DNA from: Galliscardovia ingluviei
GTDB lineage: Bacteria; Actinomycetota; Actinomycetes; Actinomycetales; Bifidobacteriaceae
Assembly (NCBI RefSeq): GCF_014635685.1
Contig: NZ_BMDH01000001.1
Location: 434,001-498,000 of the forward strand
Length of the DNA stretch: 64,000 bases
Direction: 5' to 3'
Position 1 is the stretch's first letter; the number at the start of each line of letters is the position of its first letter. Under the pieces are notes generated by a model that saw nothing but the letters and a program-made list of their open reading frames with translations, made no database searches and had not been told where the DNA came from. Of this stretch, positions 57,489 through 64,000 are shown piece after piece. The translations under genes and the position numbers were made by a program.

Positions 57489-58691
57489 TTACTTTTGTAA
57501 TACTTGTACGCGAATAGTGCCTTTAATCTGATGAAGCTGATCCAATGCTAAGCTTTCAGGAAGAGTATCAACATCAGTAACTACATAGCCAAGTTCACCT
57601 TCAGTAGCAAGCGACTGTGCAAGAATATTGATATTTTCAGCGCCAAGCGCCTGATTTACCTGCGCTAATATACCTGGCAGATTATCATGCAAATGTGTAA
57701 TGCGTGCAACGCCGCGAACAGGGTTCATCGTCAAATTAGGCAAATTAACCGAAAGTGATGTGTTACCGCTCTGTGCATAATCAAGCAGTTTGTGTGATAC
57801 GAATCTGCCAATAGCTTCTTGAGCCTCAAGCGTCGAGCCGCCAATATGAGGGGTGAGAATTATATTTTCATGCTTTGTCAAATCCGTGGTAAATGGATCA
57901 CCTGCACTCTTTGGCTCAGTTGGGTAGACATCGATTGCAGCTCCAGACAAATGTCCAGATAATAAATGAGCATCAAGGGCAGCTAAATCGACAATAAATC
58001 CGCGAGACAGATTGATGAAAACTACATCTTGCTTCATTTTCGCGAATTGCGGTTCTGCAATGAATCCGGTATTTGACTTGCGCCCATCAATATGCACGGT
58101 GATGGCATCACTATTGCGAAGGAGTTCATCCAAGCTTGCAACTTTTGTAGCATTACCTAGGGCAAGTTTTTCTTCAATATCGTAGAAAATAACATTCATG
58201 CCGAGAGCCTCAGCAAGAATAGACACTTGGGAGCCAATATTACCGTAACCGATAATGCCTAGTGTTTTACCACGAACTTCATGAGAACCAGTCGCTGATT
58301 TATCCCAAAGTCCAGTACGCATTTGGTGTGCATGGGCTGGGATGCGACGCATTAATGCAATGATGTCACTAATAACGAGTTCTACAACAGAGCGAGTATT
58401 CGAATATGGTGCATTAAATACGGCAACACCAAGCTGACCTGCATAATCCAAATCAACTTGATTAGTGCCAATAGAAAAACAGCCAACAGCGCTAAGATTT
58501 GGGCGTGCTTGCAGTACTTTCTTGGTAACATTCGTCTTGCTACGTACACCGAGTAGATCAACACCCTCTAAAGCGTCGATAAGCTCGGATTCGTCCATAG
58601 CTGAGCGAAGTTGAGTAACGGTATATCCTTGAGCTCGCAGGTTTTCGGCGGCAACAGGATGAATATTCTCTAGTAACAGTGCTTGAGGCAT
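57489..58691 (-). CDS. serA: D-3-phosphoglycerate dehydrogenase
   Basis: A 400-residue SerA, first step of serine synthesis. The E. coli-like short form has a substrate domain (LGVRSKTNVT), a NAD domain (LGIIGYGNIGSQVS), catalytic Arg/Glu/His (INLSRGFIVD, PTEP, TPHIGGSTLEAQE) and one C-terminal ACT domain (HDNLPGILAQVNQAL) that usually binds serine for feedback. It starts 9 bp after helD on the same strand, so the two are probably co-transcribed. Confidence 0.95.
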   Translation of the reverse strand: MPQALLLENIHPVAAENLRAQGYTVTQLRSAMDESELIDALEGVDLLGVRSKTNVTKKVLQARPNLSAVGCFSIGTNQVDLDYAGQLGVAVFNAPYSNTRSVVELVISDIIALMRRIPAHAHQMRTGLWDKSATGSHEVRGKTLGIIGYGNIGSQVSILAEALGMNVIFYDIEEKLALGNATKVASLDELLRNSDAITVHIDGRKSNTGFIAEPQFAKMKQDVVFINLSRGFIVDLAALDAHLLSGHLSGAAIDVYPTEPKSAGDPFTTDLTKHENIILTPHIGGSTLEAQEAIGRFVSHKLLDYAQSGNTSLSVNLPNLTMNPVRGVARITHLHDNLPGILAQVNQALGAENINILAQSLATEGELGYVVTDVDTLPESLALDQLHQIKGTIRVQVLQK

Positions 58692-58700
58692 ACCACCATG

Positions 58701-60980
58701 TTATAAGGTAACGCGACCATAATCTTCATTTGTCCGAACAATGACCAACCGTTGCGTTGGTCGAGTAATGGAAACATAAAGATCAGCAGCAGCACTACGG
58801 CGAGAAGCCCCATTTTCCAGAATAAGTCCTGGTTCAGGGAGAACTATTGCGTCAAATTCCAGACCCTTAACTTCCTGTGGAGTACATAGTGCAATTTGCT
58901 GATCCCATTGAGGCTGATCGCGCAATTGTTGCGCACGCTGTGAACCTAAACGAGATTCGATTGCCTGCCAAAGCACATCGCGAACAGGTTCGAGTATACT
59001 ACTATCGGCAACAAGAGCAATTCGTCCAGTACCATCCTCTGAAACAAAACGTACCGCTAAATCCGACATATGCTCACTTGATGTACGAAGCACTTCTTCA
59101 AGAGAAGAACATTGTATTTGTTCAACGCTATCTTGCACATCGCGTACTGCATGCACAGTAGAAACATAGAGGCCTTCATTCTGTGCAAAATTGGTTGCAG
59201 TATCGGATATCTGCCGAGGATTTCGGTAATCAATGGTGAGTTCATATAAATCCCAACCATCAGCACCAAAAATCGGATTTAGCATGCGCTGCCATGAAGT
59301 AGCTCCAGAAAGAGAAGATGTTTGGGCGATATCACCCACAATAGTAAATGATCTGCTCGGGCAACGTCTGAGCATCATTCTCCAGTCCATGGCAGTGAGT
59401 TCTTGTGCTTCGTCAATAACTATATGACCATAGGTCCATTGACGATCAGCTGCGGCTTTCATGGCAGCATTAGAATTTTCTTCCCCTGAAAGATGATCAA
59501 GAAGCATTGTAGCAGAAACAATACCATTGCCAATACCTGCTTGTGACAGAGTTTCTTTAGCAATTTGCTCATCGTATTCACGTTTGCGTGCTGCAGCTTG
59601 TTGCGAAGCAAGTTCGCGAGGGTCAGGACCTAATAATTCCATGGCTTCGTCAAGCAGCGGAATATCGCTAACAGTTAATGCTGAACCCTTTGGTCGATAG
59701 AGTTGTTCAAGTTGCTGTTGTGAAAGCCATGGAGCATACTGGCGGAGTTTATGAGGTTTTGCCCACATATCTTCGAGTAACCATTGCGCACTCATTGGCA
59801 GCCAGGCGAGATTAAGGGTAATGCGCAATTGTTCGTTCATCCGAAGTGCGCTTTTAATTTGATCTACTTCTTCTCGTTCTGGATCGTGATCAAGCTGTTC
59901 AATAGCTCTAGCAAGCAGCGTATGAAGCATGGAATCGACAAACGTCTCTCGCGCTTTATTATGGGGCTGCCGAGTTCGTCGTGCATCACTGCGGGCTTGG
60001 CGAATATCGCTAGGCAGTATATCGACACGCATCCCGTCGATACGCAACTGTGGCAGTTGCTGGGGGATACGTTCTCTTGCTGCGACGGCATGAGCAATTG
60101 CTTGTGCCATGCGTGCGTCACCCTTAAGAGCTGCAACACGAGGTGTGTCATGTGCTGTTGCAACTACTCCAGGAATCAACTCAGCTATAGTTCTGCTTAC
60201 TACGCCGGTTTCACCCAAAGAGGGGAGCACTTGGTCAATATAATGTAAAAATGCAGAGCTTGGACCGACAACAAGCACTCCAGAATGAGATAGTGCTTTG
60301 CGATGTGTATACAGCAGATATGCTGCACGATGTAGTGCTACTGCTGTTTTCCCAGTTCCTGGTCCGCCTTGTACTACAACTGGTCGATCGGAGGCAGAGC
60401 GAATAATACGATCTTGCTCTCCTTGGATGGTGGCAACAATATCAGTCATGCGACCAGTGCGACGGGAGCTTAAGGAGGCCATTAACGCACCCTCACCAGT
60501 GAGTGTGCCATGGCTTGCTGCTTGTGAAATGGCGTCATTATGCACGTCGAGCACTTCATCTTCAATGCCTACAACTTCGCGCATGCGCAAACTAATATGT
60601 CTGCGTAATACGATATCGCCATGGTTAGCTGGCGTAGCTTCGTAGAATGCTCGAGCTGCATCTGCACGCCAATCAATGAGTATTGGTTGATGTGCACTGT
60701 CCGATAAGCCAATTCTGCCAATATAACGTTTAATACCTTGTTTGGTATCGAGTCTGCCAAATACTAAACGATCTTCAACGGCGCGCAACTGCATAAGTCG
60801 ATCTTCATACATCGTGGCGAAGGAATCACGTTCGGTGCGCGCGGTAGGGGAGCCATGTGCTCCGGCTAAACGAACTGCGTCTAATCGGGATCTATTCTGT
60901 GCTCGCAGTGCATCAAGTCGGTTGTATGCCCGGTCGACAGTTTTTTGTTCCTCTCGAATTTGTGAGGCGTAGTTTGTCAT
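58701..60980 (-). CDS. helD: HelD-like RNA polymerase-associated ATPase (UvrD/Rep fold)
   Basis: A 759-residue superfamily 1 protein of the actinobacterial (class II) HelD type. The N-terminal antiparallel coiled coil begins EEQKTVDRAYNRLDAL and reaches RNA polymerase in known structures. Walker A is VQGGPGTGKTAVALHRA (203-219). Later motifs are VIDEAQELTAMDW, FTIVGDIAQ and YRNPRQI. The family releases stalled polymerase from DNA, and some members lower rifamycin sensitivity; that phenotype is not evident from sequence. Start 60980 is chosen for AAGGAG 9 bases upstream; a TTG further up is rejected. Confidence 0.9.
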   Translation of the reverse strand: MTNYASQIREEQKTVDRAYNRLDALRAQNRSRLDAVRLAGAHGSPTARTERDSFATMYEDRLMQLRAVEDRLVFGRLDTKQGIKRYIGRIGLSDSAHQPILIDWRADAARAFYEATPANHGDIVLRRHISLRMREVVGIEDEVLDVHNDAISQAASHGTLTGEGALMASLSSRRTGRMTDIVATIQGEQDRIIRSASDRPVVVQGGPGTGKTAVALHRAAYLLYTHRKALSHSGVLVVGPSSAFLHYIDQVLPSLGETGVVSRTIAELIPGVVATAHDTPRVAALKGDARMAQAIAHAVAARERIPQQLPQLRIDGMRVDILPSDIRQARSDARRTRQPHNKARETFVDSMLHTLLARAIEQLDHDPEREEVDQIKSALRMNEQLRITLNLAWLPMSAQWLLEDMWAKPHKLRQYAPWLSQQQLEQLYRPKGSALTVSDIPLLDEAMELLGPDPRELASQQAAARKREYDEQIAKETLSQAGIGNGIVSATMLLDHLSGEENSNAAMKAAADRQWTYGHIVIDEAQELTAMDWRMMLRRCPSRSFTIVGDIAQTSSLSGATSWQRMLNPIFGADGWDLYELTIDYRNPRQISDTATNFAQNEGLYVSTVHAVRDVQDSVEQIQCSSLEEVLRTSSEHMSDLAVRFVSEDGTGRIALVADSSILEPVRDVLWQAIESRLGSQRAQQLRDQPQWDQQIALCTPQEVKGLEFDAIVLPEPGLILENGASRRSAAADLYVSITRPTQRLVIVRTNEDYGRVTL

Positions 60981-61006
60981 CCCTATTGGCTCCTTGGGAG
61001 TTGTCA

Positions 61007-61211
61007 ATAATTCGGCATTCTAGTATACGGGCAGCTACCCACAAATCTATATCCGCATTCCAATATAATTCCCCACTTTGCTCCACGATGCTTAGTTTGT
61101 TGGAAAAACATTGCAAAATAGCGATTTTTGGGTCATGGCTTATTTTCAGATGGCGATATTTGATGAATGTATAGCGTGGTGACGTGCAAATAAATGTATT
61201 AATATGGTGTT
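61007..61211. other. intergenic region upstream of the MraZ boxes
   Basis: This divergent region between helD and mraZ must hold the helD promoter. No gene or RNA is visible, and I cannot place promoter boxes firmly. Confidence 0.4.
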
Positions 61212-61250
61212 TTGTGGGGAAAAGTAGTTGGAAGTGGGGTAAAGTGGAGC
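61212..61250 (+). promoter_or_regulatory. MraZ-binding repeats (10-bp phased)
   Basis: GTGGGG at 61214, GTAGTT at 61224, GTGGGG at 61234 and GTGGAG at 61244 are spaced exactly 10 bp. The second copy is degenerate. MraZ binds direct GTGGG-type repeats with this spacing before its own gene, so autoregulation is likely. Confidence 0.78.
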
Positions 61251-61330
61251 ATATTGTGTATGCTGTATCCACAACAGCATGCTGAATAACGGCACAGAGT
61301 ACGAAAACGACTGAATGTAAAGGAGGTGTG

Positions 61331-61855
61331 ATGAGCGATAACCGTGCAACGCAATCATCTGATGTGATTGACGATATTCTTGGTGAAGGTGCAATGCCAG
61401 ACTTATTTCTTGGTACCTATACACCAAAAATTGATGCAAAGGGGCGCTTAACACTTCCAGCTAAATTCAGACAACGTCTTGGCTCTGGACTCGTGCTTGC
61501 TCGTGGTCAAGAGCGCTGCGTGACTATTTTGCCACAAGATGAGTTCCGCCGTATGGCTCAGCAAATTCAACGAACTTCAATGGGCAATATGGCTGCACGC
61601 CGTTATTTACGTGTGTTTCTTTCTGGTGCAAGTCAAGAAGTGCCCGATAAGCAAGGTCGTGTGTTAATTGCCCCAAATTTACGTGAATATGCTTCATTAG
61701 GTGACGACATTGTTGTTATCGGAGTAGGTACACGTGCTGAAATCTGGAATCGTGAGTCCTGGGAAACATACTTACACAATCAGGAACAGGAATACGCCAA
61801 TTTGGAAATGGATGTGTTAGCGCCGTTTGATATGCCGCAGGAGGGTCAACTATGA
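61331..61855 (+). CDS. mraZ: transcriptional regulator MraZ
   Basis: A 174-residue MraZ, the DNA-binding regulator of the division and cell-wall cluster. Two tandem AbrB-like SpoVT folds are visible: LGTYTPKIDAKGRLTLPAKFRQ then GASQEVPDKQGRVLIAPNLREYA. The N-terminus has about 24 extra polar residues compared with common MraZ. ATG 61331 is favoured by AGGAGGTGTG; the GTG one codon before is too close. It overlaps rsmH by 4 bp. Confidence 0.95.
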   Translation: MSDNRATQSSDVIDDILGEGAMPDLFLGTYTPKIDAKGRLTLPAKFRQRLGSGLVLARGQERCVTILPQDEFRRMAQQIQRTSMGNMAARRYLRVFLSGASQEVPDKQGRVLIAPNLREYASLGDDIVVIGVGTRAEIWNRESWETYLHNQEQEYANLEMDVLAPFDMPQEGQL

Positions 61856-62985
61856 GTGATATTGACGTAACCACTGCGCATGAACAAACTCTACAATTCG
61901 AACAATTGCAACGAACAACATCTTCTATCCATCAACCGGTATTGCTTCGTGAGTGCGTTGCATTAGTTACCGACCACATTCAGCAGGATATTTGGAATGC
62001 AGATAGTGTGCGCCATCATCCTGTGATAGTTGATTGTACTCTAGGGCTTGCTGGACATGCTACGGCATTTTTGCACGCTGCACCGCAGGCGATTTTGCTC
62101 GGTATTGATAGGGATGAGCAGGCACTAGCATTAGCGACTGAACGTATGCGTCAAGAAGGGCTTCAAAACCGTTTCATACCAGTACATGCGCCGTTCGACC
62201 AGTTAAGTAATGCATTAACAGAACACCATATCGACTATGTAGATGCAGTGTTTATGGATTTGGGGTTATCAAGTCTGCAAATTGACACTGCGGAACGAGG
62301 ATTTTCCTATTCTCATGATGCGCCGCTTGATATGCGTATGGATACTTCAACATCAATGCGTGCTAGTGATATTTTGCGTACCTATGATGTTGCTCAGTTA
62401 AAATCAATATTCCAACGATACGGACAAGAAAAATTTGCTGGGCCTATTGCCAAAGCGATAGTGAAAGAACGTGAAGTAACTCCTTTTGAGACTTCTGCTC
62501 AGCTTGTCCAACTTGTTGATCGTGTGGTACCTAAAGCCCATCGTCCTGCAGGAAATCCTGCTAAACGAGTGTTTCAAGCATTGCGAATTGAAGTAAATGG
62601 CGAATTGGATAAACTTGCACAAACGCTGCCACAGGCGATGTTGCATTTAGCAATGCATGGCAGATTAGTTGTGGAGTCATACCACTCGCTGGAAGATACC
62701 ATCGTAAAAAGAGCTATGGCACAGGGACTGACCGTTGATGTGCCGCCTGATATGCCAGTAATTCCAAAGGATGCAGAGCCATTTTTGGCAGATATTACAC
62801 ATGGTGCATTACAAGCAGGCCGTGAGGAAATCGAGAGAAACTCAAGATCAGGATCGGTAAGACTTCGAGCCGTTGAACTCACGCGACCAATTCCAGATAA
62901 ATGGCGAAAAACCTTTATGCAGCAATCGCAGGCTGAATACTATAGCGTACAGCATCATCGAGGTTCACGTCATAAACGTAGATAA
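61852..62985 (+). CDS. rsmH: 16S rRNA (cytosine-N4) methyltransferase RsmH
   Basis: A 377-residue RsmH (MraW) modifying C1402 of 16S rRNA. HQPVLLRECVALV, VDCTLGLAGHATAFL (SAM site), FMDLGLSSLQIDTAERGFSY, LDMRMD, RPAGNPAKRVFQALRIEVN and ESYHSLEDTIVKRAM are all typical. It overlaps mraZ (ATGA) and has AGGAGGG upstream. Confidence 0.96.
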   Translation: MSDIDVTTAHEQTLQFEQLQRTTSSIHQPVLLRECVALVTDHIQQDIWNADSVRHHPVIVDCTLGLAGHATAFLHAAPQAILLGIDRDEQALALATERMRQEGLQNRFIPVHAPFDQLSNALTEHHIDYVDAVFMDLGLSSLQIDTAERGFSYSHDAPLDMRMDTSTSMRASDILRTYDVAQLKSIFQRYGQEKFAGPIAKAIVKEREVTPFETSAQLVQLVDRVVPKAHRPAGNPAKRVFQALRIEVNGELDKLAQTLPQAMLHLAMHGRLVVESYHSLEDTIVKRAMAQGLTVDVPPDMPVIPKDAEPFLADITHGALQAGREEIERNSRSGSVRLRAVELTRPIPDKWRKTFMQQSQAEYYSVQHHRGSRHKRR

Positions 62986-63066
62986 GGCACAAACGAACCG
63001 AATAATTGCAGATACTTCAAATCCAACCGATTTTGTAATACGAATACACATTGACAGGGGTAAGCA

Positions 63067-63606
63067 ATGAGCGCAAGTGCAGCACCACGCATTACGAGGT
63101 CTACGATAAGTTCTCGAAGCAGTTCATCTATGCGGCGATCGCAACTTACTCTGTTATCAGGTACTTCATCCCCAGTAAGATCCGCTAGTGAACGATCTGC
63201 GAAATCACGACCACAATCACGCAATAGCGGTATTGCAATGTATGGGGCACCCAGGCTTAAGGCGAAAACAGCGCATCGTGCCAATAGTGTTTCAGCTCTT
63301 ATGCGTATAGGAAAAGCTATTGCTGCTGCGCGAGTACGAGCTGTCCATGTAGTACTTGCAGTAGTTATACTTGTTTCTAGTTTATTTGGTTCGCTATTAC
63401 TGCGTACGCAGATGGTTCAGGATTCATTTGCTATTACACAAACGCAACAGTCAATAGGTAGGCTGACACAGGATATTCAAGAGAAGCAAGTACAACTTGA
63501 AAAACTGCAAGCATCACTACCCAATAAGGCTTCAGATTTAGGAATGGTTCCTGGTGCTGAATCGGTTACTATTGACGTTTCTGGGGCAGTGAAGGCTACG
63601 CACTAA
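63067..63606 (+). CDS. ftsL: FtsL-like cell division protein
   Basis: A 179-residue bitopic protein. A long basic Ser/Arg-rich cytoplasmic N-terminus (1-88) leads to one membrane segment (about 91-113, VVLAVVILVSSLFGSLLL). A short extracytoplasmic coiled coil follows (IGRLTQDIQEKQVQLEKLQAS). FtsL is defined mainly by this layout and by its position between rsmH and ftsI. AGGGGTAAGCA precedes ATG 63067. Its stop overlaps the ftsI start. Confidence 0.83.
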   Translation: MSASAAPRITRSTISSRSSSSMRRSQLTLLSGTSSPVRSASERSAKSRPQSRNSGIAMYGAPRLKAKTAHRANSVSALMRIGKAIAAARVRAVHVVLAVVILVSSLFGSLLLRTQMVQDSFAITQTQQSIGRLTQDIQEKQVQLEKLQASLPNKASDLGMVPGAESVTIDVSGAVKATH

Positions 63607-64000
63607 TGGCAAAACGAACAAGAAGTTTTGGCGATATTTTCAGACGGCGCACCCTTGCTATCGGGCTTGTTATTGTAGTAATAGCACTTTCTTGTGTGGT
63701 GAAGCTGTCATATATTCAGTTGTACAACGGTTCTGCTTTAGCAAGTCAAGCAGCACAATCGAGGACAGTAGATCGTAGATTACAAGGTGTGCGCGGTACG
63801 ATAACAGATATCAATAATGTAACGCTTGCGCAGAGCATAGAGAGTTATACGATTTTTGCCGATCAGCAGGCTGCATCTCAATTTAAACCGGTAGCTTGCA
63901 AAGGTAGGAATAACGGCATATGCCAGGAAACTACGCAGAAGAAGGTATTTGAAGTTGAAGGGCCTGCATCGATAGCCCGTATGCTTGCGCCTATTCTACA
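63606..64000 (+). CDS. ftsI: FtsI / penicillin-binding protein 3, N-terminal part (runs off the window)
   Basis: An open frame from ATG 63606, overlapping the ftsL stop (TAATG), stays open to 64000 and gives 131 residues. A basic cytoplasmic start (KRTRSFGDIFRRR) is followed by one membrane segment (about 16-34, LAIGLVIVVIALSCVVKLS). The start of the PBP dimerisation domain comes next (GVRGTITDINNVTLAQS; YTIFAD). The transpeptidase domain with SxxK lies beyond the window. This is the septal peptidoglycan transpeptidase of the divisome. Confidence 0.9.
   Translation, partial: MAKRTRSFGDIFRRRTLAIGLVIVVIALSCVVKLSYIQLYNGSALASQAAQSRTVDRRLQGVRGTITDINNVTLAQSIESYTIFADQQAASQFKPVACKGRNNGICQETTQKKVFEVEGPASIARMLAPIL

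Overview
The window looks like chromosomal DNA from a member of the Bifidobacteriaceae or a close actinobacterial relative. The evidence is gene order and families: eno, a DivIC/FtsB-like gene, DUF501 and ppx in a row; ftsZ-sepF-yggT-divIVA-lspA; a DivIVA-domain repeat protein; PriA-type HisA; class II HelD; and lexA divergent from a LysM gene next to nrdR. Base composition looks rather A+T-rich for a bifidobacterium, so one of the lower-GC lineages is likely, but I cannot name a species. There is no phage, insertion sequence or rRNA operon. Almost all genes are intact and tightly packed.

Layout. 1-4400: start of a GH3 lipoprotein on the minus strand, a small membrane protein and a large UPF0182 membrane protein. 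4400-13450: acetyltransferase, pth, mfd, eno, ftsB-like, DUF501, ppx and tRNA-Leu. 13450-14140: a gene-free stretch with a degenerate ~52-bp tandem repeat, ended by tRNA-Val on the minus strand. 14400-19540: a four-module DivIVA-repeat protein, a membrane-anchored alpha/beta hydrolase, recO and uppS. 19640-25600 (minus): a sucrose/fructoside cluster with lacI, a GH32 paralogue lacking two of its three catalytic carboxylates, a LacY-type permease and an intact GH32 fructosidase. 25760-28030 (minus): thiM and a thiE-DUF77 fusion under a TPP riboswitch.

28280-39690: glyS, dusB, ftsZ, sepF, yggT, divIVA, lspA, an RluA-family pseudouridine synthase and dnaE. 39780-46510: hisD-hisC-hisB-unknown-hisH-priA followed by glnA. 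46680-54200: a formate/nitrite-type channel, hrpA, an RsmC-like methyltransferase and hflX. 54380-57350: ldh, then the SOS divergon lexA / LysM protein with nrdR. 57480-60980 (minus): helD and serA. 61200-64000: the start of the division and cell-wall cluster, with MraZ boxes, mraZ, rsmH, ftsL and the 5' part of ftsI.

Two themes run through the window. Cell division and envelope growth appear in two separated blocks (ftsZ block; mraZ block) plus two DivIVA-type proteins, an SOS-linked LysM protein, a DivIC-like protein and uppS. Central metabolism is represented by eno, ldh, a formate channel, sucrose use, histidine and glutamine synthesis and thiamine salvage. The most unusual item is the apparently dead GH32 paralogue retained inside an otherwise ordinary sucrose locus. 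Second is the thiE-DUF77 fusion under riboswitch control, and third the regularly spaced repeat between the two tRNAs.
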